From positions 4,216,001 to 4,280,000 of the forward strand of contig NZ_CP058909.1 of assembly GCF_013415905.1 (NCBI RefSeq): a stretch of DNA of 64,000 nt, read 5' to 3'. This document shows, piece by piece, positions 52,722 through 61,279 of the stretch (position 1 is the first letter of the stretch; each line of letters begins with the position of its first letter). The stretch is from Halosimplex pelagicum (GTDB lineage: Archaea; Halobacteriota; Halobacteria; Halobacteriales; Haloarculaceae). A program made the translations under genes and the position numbers. Below the pieces are notes generated by a model, which saw only the letters and a program-made list of their open reading frames with translations, searched no databases and had not been told where the DNA came from.

Positions 52722-53618
52722 TTACCAGAATTTGAGGTTGGACTTCACCGCTTCGCGTTTGAGTTCCTGAATGTGCTCGGTCAGGGGGATGTCCTTCGGG
52801 CAGACCTCCGTGCAGGAGAACTGGGTCTGACAGCGCCAGACGCCGTGTTCCTGCTCGATGATCTCCAGGCGGTCTTCCTTCTGGATCTCGCCCTCGCGCT
52901 CGTCCATCGCGAACCGGTAGGCCTTGTTGATGGCCGCCGGGCCGAGGTACTCGTTGTCGCCCGCGGCGATGTTACAGGAGGACATACAGGCGCCACACCA
53001 GATACACCGCGTGGACATCTTGACCTTCTCGCGGTTCTCGGGGCTCTGGCGCTGCTCCTCGCGCTCGCCCTCGGGCAGCTCGTCGGGCTGGAAGTACGGC
53101 TCGACGGCCTCCATCTGCTCGTAGAAGTGCTCCATGTCCACGACCAGATCCTTCACCACGTCCTGATGGGGGAGCGGTTCGATGCGGACCGGCCCCTCCA
53201 GGTCCGCCATCTGGGTCTTGCAGCCGAGTCGCTGCTGGCCGTTGACGAACAGTGCGTCGGAGCCACACACCGCCTGTCGGCAGGAGTGGCGGAAGGTCAG
53301 CGACGAGTCGTAGTGGTCGCGGGCGTAGATCAGCGCGTCGAGGACGGTCATCCCCTTGAAGAAGGGGACCGAGAAGTCGTCGAAGCGCGGTTCGGACTTG
53401 CCCTCGACCTCGGGGTCGTAGCGGAATACCTTGATCCGGACGGTGTCGTCGGCGTCGCGGACCTCCTCGCGGGCCTGCTCCTCGCGTTCACGGGCCTCGG
53501 CGCGGGCCTCCTTCTCGGAGAGGCGCCGGTCTTGGTGGGACTGCTCGGCCGGTTCGGCCGCTTCGGCGTCGGCCTCGGTCTGCTCCTCGGTCTGCTCTTG
53601 TTCGATTTGCGTGCTCAT
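52722..53618 (-). CDS. sdhB: succinate dehydrogenase iron-sulfur subunit with long N-terminal extension
   Basis: A 298-aa SdhB. Three Fe-S clusters are represented: CRQAVCGSDALFVNGQQRLGC (2Fe-2S, near residues 115-135), CIWCGACMSSC (4Fe-4S) and CQTQFSCTEVCPKDIP (3Fe-4S type). The first ~57 residues are a Glu/Ala/Arg-rich, charged helix (EREEQAREEVRDADD), probably coiled-coil, absent from bacterial SdhB. Its stop-overlap with sdhD is ATGA at 53615-53618. It links SdhA to the membrane subunits. Confidence 0.96.
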   Translation of the reverse strand: MSTQIEQEQTEEQTEADAEAAEPAEQSHQDRRLSEKEARAEAREREEQAREEVRDADDTVRIKVFRYDPEVEGKSEPRFDDFSVPFFKGMTVLDALIYARDHYDSSLTFRHSCRQAVCGSDALFVNGQQRLGCKTQMADLEGPVRIEPLPHQDVVKDLVVDMEHFYEQMEAVEPYFQPDELPEGEREEQRQSPENREKVKMSTRCIWCGACMSSCNIAAGDNEYLGPAAINKAYRFAMDEREGEIQKEDRLEIIEQEHGVWRCQTQFSCTEVCPKDIPLTEHIQELKREAVKSNLKFW

Positions 53619-53980
53619 AGTAGGTTGGTCATCGCGAGTGCCACGCGGGTTCCCTGGACGATCAGTGCTATGCTCGCCAGCGTCAAAACGGCCCCGACTG
53701 CCTTTTTCGGGGTGCCGCTCAGGCCCTGGTTGACGAGGGCGTTGTAGACGCCGTTGACGCCGTGGAAGGTCGCTGTGACGAGGAACAGCCACATCGTCGC
53801 GAAGTAGCCCACCTGGCTCATCCGCGCCTCGGTGCCGGCGAAGGTGATCTCGGCGGCGTGGTTGACGAAGTGAAGCAGGAAGAAGTGGAAGGCGAGGACG
53901 CCGACCAGGAAGACCGCAGTCAGTCGCTGGAAGAGCCACTTGATACCGCCGCGCTCGAACGAGGAGTAGTGCTGTGCCAT
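53615..53980 (-). CDS. sdhD: succinate dehydrogenase membrane anchor subunit
   Basis: A 121-aa membrane protein with three helices. It starts MAQHYSSFERGGIKWLFQRLTAVFLVGVLAFHFFLLHFVNH, giving the conserved RLTAV and His positions that may hold the quinone site or haem. A conserved TATFHGVNGVYN follows in helix 2. It overlaps sdhB and lies 3 nt past sdhC. Name sdhD assigned by operon position. Confidence 0.92.
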   Translation of the reverse strand: MAQHYSSFERGGIKWLFQRLTAVFLVGVLAFHFFLLHFVNHAAEITFAGTEARMSQVGYFATMWLFLVTATFHGVNGVYNALVNQGLSGTPKKAVGAVLTLASIALIVQGTRVALAMTNLL

Positions 53981-53983
53981 CGC

Positions 53984-54373
53984 TCACACCCCCGCGAGGA
54001 ACGTCGGCACGCTCGCGACGACGATGGCGGCCGTCACGACGAGCGACGCGTAGAAGCTCTTGTCCTGATTCTCGAGTCCGAACCCGAGGTCGACGAACAG
54101 CAGCCGAACCCCGTTGAGGATGTGGAAGACGGCCACCGACAGGAGGCCGACCTCCAGCACGCGGACGATCAGCAGTTCTTCCAGTCCCTGGAGCGTGTTC
54201 GTGTACAGCACCTCGCCGCCCGTCGCGGTGCTCAACACGGCGATATGCGTAAAGAGGTAGCCGACGAGCACCCAGCCGGTGAACTTGTGGAAGATCCAGG
54301 CCCACATGCCCGGCTGGAACTCCCGCCACCGGCCGAAATCCTCGACCGCTCCGCGGTCGTACGTTCCGCTCAT
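53984..54373 (-). CDS. sdhC: succinate dehydrogenase cytochrome b556 subunit
   Basis: A 129-aa membrane protein with three helices. The helix-1 segment [24 protein letters not shown] contains the His/Ser-type quinone and haem ligands; helix 2 has [17 protein letters not shown]. It is the first gene of the sdhCDBA operon. A TATA-like CTATAG lies about 25-38 nt before its ATG (54398-54411). Confidence 0.93.
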   Translation of the reverse strand: MSGTYDRGAVEDFGRWREFQPGMWAWIFHKFTGWVLVGYLFTHIAVLSTATGGEVLYTNTLQGLEELLIVRVLEVGLLSVAVFHILNGVRLLFVDLGFGLENQDKSFYASLVVTAAIVVASVPTFLAGV

Positions 54374-54397
54374 ACAACGGGCGCAATGGTAGCAGGG

Positions 54398-54411
54398 GCT
54401 ATAGTAGTTTC
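54398..54411 (-). promoter_or_regulatory. TATA box of sdhCDBA
   Basis: AAACTACTATAGCC on the minus strand ends about 25 nt before the sdhC ATG, a normal haloarchaeal promoter position. Confidence 0.6.
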
Positions 54412-54533
54412 TACACCGGTCCGTCTCGGCCGCCGAACACGTTCACACGCGTCCACAGGCCGCCCGGTTCGGTGGGTGTTTCGGGGATTTTCGCCGGGAC
54501 TCCGGACCGACGTACCACTCGGCTGTCAGGGGT

Positions 54534-54566
54534 CGCGCGAGCGGGCCGGCGACGCCCGCTCGCGCG
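54534..54566. terminator. 13-bp perfect inverted repeat between sdhC and the deacylase gene
   Basis: CGCGCGAGCGGGC and GCCCGCTCGCGCG form a perfect 13-bp stem with a 7-nt loop. It lies 54 nt past the stop of the deacylase gene (minus strand). It could act as a terminator-like hairpin, although a U tract is absent. Confidence 0.4.
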
Positions 54567-54619
54567 CGGCGGTCGTTCGCCCCGCCCGGCGGACAGTCAC
54601 GCTCCGCCACACCGGACAG

Positions 54620-55666
54620 TCACTCGGCCGCGCTGGGCGGCGTCGGGTCCCGCGGCGAGGTCACGCCACCGCTGCGGTCGATGGCGTCGAGCGTGTCGCC
54701 GTCGAGTTTGACGAGGTGACAGAGCGGATTCCCGGGGTAGACCACGGGGTTCTCGAGGATGCCGACGAGCAGGCCGGTGAAGGGCGCCTCGACGTGGGTC
54801 CGTTCGGTCTTGAACGGGTTCGCGATGGTGCAGATGGTGTCGCCCTCGCGGACGACGCCGCCCCGGGCGGCGTGCATGTCGACGAGACCGCCGGCGTCGG
54901 CGCGGATCCACGTCTTGTCGCCGGAGCCCTCGACGATCGTCCGCCAGCCGGGCCAGCGGACCCGTTCCGTGGGGAGCAGGCCGAACTCGGCGAGGACGCT
55001 CTCGACGCCGACCAGGGCCCGGTCGATGAACTCCCGCTGGAAGCGGTGGGCCTCGCCCATCTCGATCGTGATCGTGGCGGTACCGCGCTCGCTGGCCTCT
55101 CGCCTGAGAGTCCCGTCCGGTCCCTGGCCGTCGATGATGACGTTCGAGGCGAACGCCTTCGCGACGCGGGCGACCGACGGGTCGGCCATGTCGGCGCGGG
55201 CGTGGAGCATGTTCGTCCGGCCCCGCGTGGACGTGTGCAGGTCCAGCCCCACATCGCAGGGTTCGACGAAGTTGTCGAAGATGCGCCGGGCCATCCGCTT
55301 GGCGCTGGTCGAGCCCGCCTTGCCCGGGAACGAGCGGTTGAGGTCGCGGTCGTAGACGGGGAGGTAGCGCTCCTGGGCGATGAATCCGGGGACGTTCAAG
55401 ACGGGGAGACAGATGAGCGTCCCCCGGAGGTCGCTCAGGTCCCACTCGTGGGCCACCTCGCGGACGACCTCGACGCCGTTGAGTTCGTCGCCGTGGGCGG
55501 CGGCGCTGAGAAACGCGGTCGGGCCCGCCCGCTCGCCGACGACGATCGTCACGGGGATCCTGACGGGGTCGCCGAGGTAGGTCTCGCTGACGGTGTAGCG
55601 CACGTTGGCCCGCTCACCCGGGTCGACCCGACCGCCGTCGTAGGTGAACGGCTCGGCCTCGTCCAT
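54620..55666 (-). CDS. succinylglutamate desuccinylase/aspartoacylase-family deacylase
   Basis: A 348-aa zinc deacylase. The metal motif is AAHGDELNGVEV (His and Glu), with the downstream His in LDLHTSTRGR, and ITIEMGEAHRF in the core. The C-terminal ~80 residues form a beta-barrel found in archaeal and bacterial deacylases. Members remove acyl groups from amino acids, for example succinylglutamate or N-acetylaspartate. It is divergent from the RimK-RimB fusion, an association also seen in other genomes (recalled). ATG 55666 is preferred. Confidence 0.88.
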   Translation of the reverse strand: MDEAEPFTYDGGRVDPGERANVRYTVSETYLGDPVRIPVTIVVGERAGPTAFLSAAAHGDELNGVEVVREVAHEWDLSDLRGTLICLPVLNVPGFIAQERYLPVYDRDLNRSFPGKAGSTSAKRMARRIFDNFVEPCDVGLDLHTSTRGRTNMLHARADMADPSVARVAKAFASNVIIDGQGPDGTLRREASERGTATITIEMGEAHRFQREFIDRALVGVESVLAEFGLLPTERVRWPGWRTIVEGSGDKTWIRADAGGLVDMHAARGGVVREGDTICTIANPFKTERTHVEAPFTGLLVGILENPVVYPGNPLCHLVKLDGDTLDAIDRSGGVTSPRDPTPPSAAE

Positions 55667-55834
55667 ACCGTCCCCTACGTCCGGGGGTTGAAACGTGTGG
55701 CGACCCGGGACCACTTCGACCGCCGATCGGTCGCGCATCGATCGGCGGCGTTCGTTCGTCTTCGGCGTCAGATCACGGGTCCTGGCCGATTCGGGACCGT
55801 CAGTTCTTTCGGCGGTCCGAGCGACCGGATCGGT

Positions 55835-57178
55835 ATGACGACTTCTGACTCCGTTTCGGTGGGGGTGTTGAGCCTACACAACAGCAAAGAGACGAAAGCG
55901 ATCCTGAACGCCGTCGACGCGCTGGGCCACGATCCGGAGTGGCTGCGCCGCGAGAACACGACGCTGCGCGTGGAGGACTCGGAGCCGAAGCTCGAACCCG
56001 AGGTGGACGTGATCGCCAACCGCCTCCTCCTGTCGAAGTCGACCGAGCCCTGCGAGGAGATGGGGCTGGCAAACACCTTCGAACAGCTCTGTCCGATGCT
56101 CAACGAGCCGGCGAAGACGCTCACCTCGATGCACAAGGTGGCGTCGGCGGTCGCGCTCTCGGAGGCCGACGTGCAGGTCCCCGACGCGCTGCTGGCGCTG
56201 TCGTCGGACCGGCTGAACCTCGAACGCGAGCGGTTCGGCGACGAAGCGGTGTACAAGACGGCGATCGGGACCAACGGCGGCGGCACCTGGAAGGTCGACG
56301 CGACCGAGCGGGTCAACGCCCGGGTGGGCAACCGCTACGCGTTCCTCCAGAAGCTCCTGGAGCGGGGCGACGCGCCCACTCGCGACCTCCGCGTCTACGT
56401 CGTCGGCGGCGAGGTCGTCGGCTCGATGTTCCGCTACGCGCCCGACGACGAGTGGCGAACCAACGTCGCGCTCGGCGGGCGGGTCGAGGACGCCGCCGGC
56501 GAGGTCGACGAAGCGGTCATCGACACCGCCAGACAGGCCGTCGAGGCCGTCGGCCTGGACTACGCCGGCGTCGACCTCATGGAGGGGGCCGACGGCTGGT
56601 ACGTCCTCGAAGTCAACCCCACCGCGGGGTTCAAGGGGCTGTTCGAGGCGACCGGGACGAGTCCAGCGCCGTACATCGCCGAACTCGCCGTCGAGCGCGG
56701 CGGCGGCAGCGTCGACGCCGAGCGGGTCGAGGAGCTGTCGAGCTTCCTGGACGACTCCGTCCCGGCGTGCAAACCGCCGTCGGTCTCGTCGGGGGCCGCC
56801 GAGTCGCTGGTCATCGGCTACACGGAGGAGATACTGATCAGCGGGACGAAGGGCTCGGAGTCGGTGGTCGCCAAGTCCGACACCGGCGCGACGCGGACGA
56901 GCATCGACACGCGCCTCGCGGCGGACATCGGCGCCGGGCCGATCAAGTCGATCACGAAGGTCCGCTCGGGGTCGAACAAGTCCTCGAAGAGCCGGCCGCT
57001 CGTCGACGTGGTCGTCGGCGTCGGCGGCACCCGCCACACCGTCACCGCCAGCGTCGAGGACCGCAGCCACATGAACTACCCCGTCATCCTCGGCCGCGAC
57101 ATCCTCGGCGACTACCAGGTCGACGTGTCCCGCCAGGCCGACCGCGAGTCCGACCCCGAGGTCGAGTCCGAGGAGTAG
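55835..57178 (+). CDS. RimK-type ATP-grasp ligase fused to RimB-like retropepsin protease
   Basis: A 447-aa fusion. Residues about 1-300 are an ATP-grasp glutamate ligase of the RimK type: a small N-terminal domain, then TAIGTNGGGTWKVD, RVYVVGGEVVGSMFR, and LEVNPTAGFKGLFEATG near 258. Residues about 320-447 are a retropepsin-like RimB domain: VVAKSDTGATRTSID with the catalytic DTGA near 348, and VILGRDILGDYQVDV at the end. RimK adds Glu to protein tails (S6 in bacteria) and RimB removes it; here both may act on one target. ATG 55835 follows SD-like GGCGGT; the frame continues open upstream but conserved sequence starts here. Confidence 0.88.
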   Translation: MTTSDSVSVGVLSLHNSKETKAILNAVDALGHDPEWLRRENTTLRVEDSEPKLEPEVDVIANRLLLSKSTEPCEEMGLANTFEQLCPMLNEPAKTLTSMHKVASAVALSEADVQVPDALLALSSDRLNLERERFGDEAVYKTAIGTNGGGTWKVDATERVNARVGNRYAFLQKLLERGDAPTRDLRVYVVGGEVVGSMFRYAPDDEWRTNVALGGRVEDAAGEVDEAVIDTARQAVEAVGLDYAGVDLMEGADGWYVLEVNPTAGFKGLFEATGTSPAPYIAELAVERGGGSVDAERVEELSSFLDDSVPACKPPSVSSGAAESLVIGYTEEILISGTKGSESVVAKSDTGATRTSIDTRLAADIGAGPIKSITKVRSGSNKSSKSRPLVDVVVGVGGTRHTVTASVEDRSHMNYPVILGRDILGDYQVDVSRQADRESDPEVESEE

Positions 57179-57259
57179 TCCGACGCAGCCGCCGATTCTC
57201 TCTTCCCGTCGACGCGTTTCGCCTGCATCTTCCCGCCGTCCCGCCAGCGTCGATTGTAG

Positions 57260-57356
57260 ATAACATCTCGTACGTAGACGTATTTTCTAGAAATGTATAT
57301 ATGAAATTGTGTTCAATTAGAAAGAATGAAGTGAAATCAAATCACACGTCAATTCG
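57260..57356 (+). promoter_or_regulatory. AT-rich promoter region of the PKD protein gene
   Basis: Bases 57260-57356 are unusually AT-rich (tattttctagaaatgtatatatgaaattgtgttcaattag). TGTATATATG at 57293-57302 is a strong TATA box, about 55-64 nt before the ATG at 57357, so the transcript probably has a short leader. The same composition in a GC-rich genome suggests tight control or transfer. Confidence 0.5.
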
Positions 57357-58580
57357 ATGTCTGATAGAGAGGACATCGAACGACCGCGTCGCGACGTGCT
57401 GAAGATGATCGGTGCGGCCGGTGCCGCGACCGTGGGTGGCACGGCTGCGGTGGGAACCGGTTCGGCGGCGTCGAACGCCCCCGTCCCGGTCCTCGATATG
57501 AACCCGGCGGAGTTCGGCGTCGGGACCGAGGTGACACTCGACGCGAGCGGCTCGACCGACCCGGCTGGGGAAGGCATCGAGGACCACATCTGGACCGTCT
57601 ACCACATCAGCGACGGGTACAAACTGAAGAAAAACAGCATCGACGAGTCGACGACGTTCACCTTCGACGCTCCGGGTCACTGGTACGTGAACCTGGTCGT
57701 CAGGACGACGGACGACCGCTCGGCCGAAGTTCGGTGGTTCGACACGCTCCACGAGTCCGACGACCAGTGGCCGATCGTCACGATCGGTGGACTCACCGAT
57801 TCGGTCTCCGACGGGGAGACGGTGTCGCTGGAGGCGAACCTCGGGTCCACGGACGCCACCATCGACACCTACGAGTGGCAGATCTACCGCCGCTACGACG
57901 ACATGTCGGAGTACACCGGCGAGCAGATCGACCACACGTTCAGCGGCGACGGCATCCGCCACGTCACGCTGACCGCGACCGCCGACGACGGGACCAAGAG
58001 CTACGAGACGGACTTCGTCCCCATCGTTCAGGAGACCGACTACGAGCCGAACGTCGACTTCACCGACCCGCTCAGTCAGTACAGCGTCGGCGACAAACAC
58101 GTCATCGGCGCGGACGCCAGCGACCCCGACGGGGGACCGATCACGTCCTACCAGTGGCAGCTGTTCCGGGAGGAGGAACTGGTCGACGACGCCTACGGTG
58201 AGGAGTACGTGCTCACACCCGAGGCGCCCGGCGACCACCGTCTCAGCCTGCTGGTCGAAGACGACGAGCGCCAGACCGCGACGACGGACGCCACCTTCAC
58301 GGTCACCGAAAAGACCGAGACGGTCCAGATCACCAGCATCGACTGGAGCAACCCGTTCGGCGATTACATCAAGGCTGACGCGGACGTGAAGAACGTCACC
58401 GACGGATCGATCACGGTCAATCCCACCCTCACTAACGGAGGCGGTGACACGTTAAACTCGGGGGAGACGACCCTCTCCGCCGGAGAGACGGTGACGTTCG
58501 AGCCGGCCCTCCCGGCCGTCGAGGACCCGCCCAACATCGTCTTCTCGGTCGCCGACAAGACGCGGACGTACTCCGGCTGA
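57357..58580 (+). CDS. Tat-exported protein with PKD/Ig-like domains
   Basis: A 407-aa secreted protein. A twin-arginine signal (PRRDVLKMIG, then a hydrophobic stretch to about GSAAS near residue 38) is followed by PKD-like domains. The units carry LDASGSTDPAGEGIEDHIWTV, EANLGSTDATIDTYEWQIY and ADASDPDGGPITSYQWQLF, the classic YxWxI pattern of PKD folds; three are visible. A C-terminal domain (TVQITSIDWSNPFGDYIKADADV) resembles a beta-sandwich adhesion domain. Probably a surface protein binding unknown ligand. No anchor is visible. Confidence 0.85.
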   Translation: MSDREDIERPRRDVLKMIGAAGAATVGGTAAVGTGSAASNAPVPVLDMNPAEFGVGTEVTLDASGSTDPAGEGIEDHIWTVYHISDGYKLKKNSIDESTTFTFDAPGHWYVNLVVRTTDDRSAEVRWFDTLHESDDQWPIVTIGGLTDSVSDGETVSLEANLGSTDATIDTYEWQIYRRYDDMSEYTGEQIDHTFSGDGIRHVTLTATADDGTKSYETDFVPIVQETDYEPNVDFTDPLSQYSVGDKHVIGADASDPDGGPITSYQWQLFREEELVDDAYGEEYVLTPEAPGDHRLSLLVEDDERQTATTDATFTVTEKTETVQITSIDWSNPFGDYIKADADVKNVTDGSITVNPTLTNGGGDTLNSGETTLSAGETVTFEPALPAVEDPPNIVFSVADKTRTYSG

Positions 58581-58703
58581 CTCACCTGGAACGACCCGTT
58601 CCCCGGGTTCCCGACCAGTGTTCAACAGGAGTCTCGCGGCCACGAGCCGGTCTCAGACGAACTACTGGTCCGTTCCCGTCGCCGAGGGAGGTCGCTCACT
58701 CGC

Positions 58704-59039
58704 TCACCGCTCCCCCGTGATATCGGCCGCGAGGTCTCGTGCAGTCGCCACCCGCTCGTCGGCGTCCGCGTCGCCCGTCCCGTCGACGTTCGAGAGCAGT
58801 TCGGCGACGTGGCCGACGCGATCGCGGACGGTCGCCTCGGCCCCCTCGTCGCCGTCACTCGCCAGCGCCGCGGCGTCGCCGGCGACCGCCTGCGCCTCGC
58901 CGATCCACCGGCTCGCCGTCCTGTCGACCGGCCGCTCCTCGGTCGCTTCGAGTTCGGCGTGGAGCCGTTCGACGTGCTCGGCGAGCGATCCGGTCGCGGC
59001 GTCACCGCCGGAGTCGCCGGCGGTTGGGTCGTCGCCCAC
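58704..59039 (-). CDS. helical haloarchaeal protein of unknown function
   Basis: A 111-aa acidic, alpha-helical protein: HVERLHAELEATEERPVDRTASRWIGEAQAVAGDAAAL ... VRDRVGHVAELLSNVDGTGDADADERVATARDL. It resembles a small conserved haloarchaeal family, perhaps DUF8152 (uncertain recall). Function unknown. Its ATG lies 3 nt past the stop of the glycosylase gene, so the two are likely co-transcribed. Confidence 0.65.
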   Translation of the reverse strand: MGDDPTAGDSGGDAATGSLAEHVERLHAELEATEERPVDRTASRWIGEAQAVAGDAAALASDGDEGAEATVRDRVGHVAELLSNVDGTGDADADERVATARDLAADITGER

Positions 59040-59042
59040 GAC

Positions 59043-59621
59043 TCACCCCTCCACCGCGCGCCAGAGGTAGAGGCTGGCGTAGCTGCGATACGGACGCCAG
59101 CGCTCGGCGGCGTCGGTCATCTCGGCGCGAGTCATGTCGGCGTCGAACAATCGGTCCATCCCCTTGCGGATGCCCAGGTCCCCCACCGGGAACACGTCCT
59201 CGCGGCCGAGCCCGAACATGAGGAACATGTCGGCGGTCCACGGGCCGATACCGTGGATGTCGGTCAGCTCCGCTCTGACCGCGTCGTCGCCCATGTCGGC
59301 GAAGGTGTCGCGGTCCCACTCGCGAGTGCGGAACGCGCTCGCGGCGCTCTTGACGTAGTCGGCCTTGGCCTCCGAGAGGCCGGCGTCGTGGAGGTCGGCG
59401 TGGTCGGCCTCGATCATCGCCTCGGGGGAGACCTCGACGGCCTCGAACAGCCGCTCGCGGATGGCCGCGGCGGCGTCCATCGACACCTGCTGGCGGATCA
59501 GCGAGACGACCAGCCGCTCGTAGAGATCCTCTGCCGGCTCGATCGTGACGGGCCCGTGCTCGTCGATGACCGGCCCGAGCACCTCGTCGGCGGCGAGTTC
59601 CTCGATGGGGTCCGCTGTCAT
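59043..59621 (-). CDS. DNA-3-methyladenine glycosylase-type HhH-GPD protein
   Basis: A 192-aa HhH-GPD glycosylase of the AlkA type. The helix-hairpin-helix and Gly/Pro-Asp loop appear in LTDIHGIGPWTADMFLMFGLG and FPVGDLGIRKGM, where the Asp is catalytic. The enzyme excises alkylated purines in base excision repair. The start at 59621 (MTADPIEEL) matches family N-termini. Co-transcribed with the small helical protein gene. Confidence 0.92.
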   Translation of the reverse strand: MTADPIEELAADEVLGPVIDEHGPVTIEPAEDLYERLVVSLIRQQVSMDAAAAIRERLFEAVEVSPEAMIEADHADLHDAGLSEAKADYVKSAASAFRTREWDRDTFADMGDDAVRAELTDIHGIGPWTADMFLMFGLGREDVFPVGDLGIRKGMDRLFDADMTRAEMTDAAERWRPYRSYASLYLWRAVEG

Positions 59622-59721
59622 CGCCCGGGAGTCGGGGACGGGACGGCATGGGGGTTTCGGAGCCGGTTCGCGGCCGGAGTCGGACTGCGGCCGAGCCGGC
59701 GAGTCGGCGTCCCCAGTCCGC

Positions 59722-60441
59722 TCAACTCGCGCCCGCCGCGCCGCAGCAGGCCGGCGGCTCGGGCGGACTCGCCGTCTCGTCGTCCGGGTCCTCGGTCGTT
59801 TCGGCCGACTCGCCGGTCGCGTCGGCCGCGGTGGGCTCGCCCTCACCGGGCTCCCGAGGGTCGCCGCCGGCGGCGTCCTCGCCGGCCGCCTCCGGCGTAT
59901 CGGTCGCTTCGGCCTCGTCTCCGCGTTCGTCGCCGCCGTCGACGACCTCGGCGGGGTTGCCGACCACCGTCGCGCCCGGCGGTACGTCGTCGACGACGAC
60001 GGCCCCCGCGCCCACGGACGCGTCGTCACCGATCGTGATGTCGCCCACGAGCGTCGAGTTGGCGCCCAGCGTCACTCGGTCGCCGACGGTCGGGTGGCGT
60101 TTGACCGGTCGCGGGTCGTCGCCGCCGAGCGTCACGCCGTGGTACATCGCCACGTCGTCGCCCACTTCGGCCGTCTCGCCGATGACGACGCCCATGCCGT
60201 GGTCGACGAACACCCGCCGGCCGAGGTCGGCGCCGGGGTGGATCTCCACGCCGGTCAGGAATCGGGTGAGTTGGGAGACGAGCCGTGCGGTGAAGTGGTA
60301 CTCACGGGTCCACAGCCAGTGGGCCAGCCGGTAGGCCCAGACGGCGTGGAGGCCGGCGTACAGCAGCACTTCGGCGCTGCTCTTGGCGGCGGGGTCGGTC
60401 TCGCGGGCTGTGCGAACGTCCTCGCGGAGTCTGTCGAACAT
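59722..60441 (-). CDS. cysE: serine O-acetyltransferase with acidic tail
   Basis: A 239-aa serine acetyltransferase, first step of cysteine synthesis from Ser and acetyl-CoA. The left-handed helix has hexapeptide repeats with [24 protein letters not shown] (His near 81) and [11 protein letters not shown] (His near 101), ending near GNPAEVV (residue 166). The remaining ~73 residues are an acidic, low-complexity tail that ends in ACCGAAGAS, longer than typical family members. The start at 60441 is the ATG before FDRLREDV. Confidence 0.92.
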   Translation of the reverse strand: MFDRLREDVRTARETDPAAKSSAEVLLYAGLHAVWAYRLAHWLWTREYHFTARLVSQLTRFLTGVEIHPGADLGRRVFVDHGMGVVIGETAEVGDDVAMYHGVTLGGDDPRPVKRHPTVGDRVTLGANSTLVGDITIGDDASVGAGAVVVDDVPPGATVVGNPAEVVDGGDERGDEAEATDTPEAAGEDAAGGDPREPGEGEPTAADATGESAETTEDPDDETASPPEPPACCGAAGAS

Positions 60442-60663
60442 TGTGGGGGGTCGGTGTCGTGGATCGCTGGGTGTCGCGGTAGTCGGCGGCGTCGGTGCAG
60501 ACGAGAAAGAGCGGGCGCTCAACAACAGCAGCGCCGAACACTGTTCGGCTGGTCGGAGTCCGTGCGACCGGACGAGCGTTCGCGCCCGTGGTGCATGATT
60601 CGAACTCGATTTGCCAGCGGCTTAAATCGTCCGACCCTCTCTAGCAGTCGCTTTGGTCGTCTG
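60442..60663. other. upstream gap of cysE
   Basis: 222 bp between cysE and the tandem array. It contains promoter-like sequence for cysE near its start and otherwise no credible gene, hairpin or RNA that I can see. Confidence 0.4.
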
Positions 60664-60960
60664 TGTAGTGGCGGATCGCTCGGTTTCGGCCCGCTCGCTA
60701 GCAGCCATACCAACTGCACTCGACGGTGAGCGTTGAAAGCCCTCGACCCGTTCACTACGAAAAATTGCGACCGGATTCGACGGTGAGCGTTGAAAGCCCT
60801 CGACGCGCTCGCTCTGAATCGGCTCTACCGCATTCGACGGTGAGCGTTGAAAGCCCTCGACGCGCTCGCTCTGAATCGGCTCTACCGCACTCGACGGTGA
60901 GCGTTGAAAGCCCTCGACGCGCTCGCTCTGAATCGGATCGACCGCACTCGACGGTGAGCG
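60664..60960. repeat. 57-bp tandem repeat array
   Basis: Five starts of the unit CGACGGTGAGCGtTGAAAGC... lie at 60721, 60778, 60835, 60892 and 60949, an exact 57-bp period; a degenerate unit precedes them (60664-60720). Each unit carries TGAAAGCCCTCGaCGCGCTCGC, nearly the same as the left end of the dispersed element that follows at 60961. The array thus seems to have grown by duplicating the element end. The period is 19 codons, so frames stay open on both strands, but the sequence looks non-coding. Confidence 0.8.
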
Positions 60961-61235
60961 CTGAAAGCCCTCGCCGCGCTCGCGGTCGCTGAGCGGGATA
61001 TCCGCGCTCTCCGCACGGCCCGCGCGGATAGTTGCCCGCTCAGGCGACTTCCGGGCGCGAGCGCGCCTCGCCCTTTCAGTCCACCAGGACAGCACAGCCC
61101 CGCGACAACAACCGCGGACAGCCTCACACCTCCCCAGCCTCTTGCGTTACTCGTCGCAAGCTCCTGCGTTACTCATCCCTCGCGCGACTATTTTCGAGCG
61201 GCCCGCCAGGAGGCGGGCACGCTCGACAGCACGCG
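60955..61235 (-). repeat. dispersed structured element, copy B
   Basis: This is the inverted counterpart of 6925-7190. The core 60961-61079 is 119 bp, exactly as in copy A, with ends CTGAAAGCCC and CCCTTTCAG and the inner hairpin at 60989-61043 (CTGAGCGGG ... CCCGCTCAG). Beyond it lie a hairpin CTTGCG/CGCAAG (61141-61160) and a large hairpin at 61195-61225 (CGAGCG-CCGCC/GGCGG-GCTCG). Their places match those in copy A but their stem sequences differ. The gap to the acyl-CoA dehydrogenase stop is about 45 bp. Confidence 0.75.
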
Positions 61236-61279
61236 CCGTTCAGAAATCCACCGAGCAGTCAGCGACGCGGACGAGTTCC

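Noticed and set aside
60721..60960. Possible CRISPR array
   Set aside because: Units are contiguous 57-bp repeats without unique spacers, and no cas genes are nearby.
60622..61095. Long open frame with SERVEGFQRSPSSAV-type repeats on the minus strand (and a matching plus-strand frame)
   Set aside because: The frame stays open because the repeat period (57) is a multiple of three. Copy A of the element breaks the equivalent frame, and composition is not protein-like. Treated as repeat DNA.
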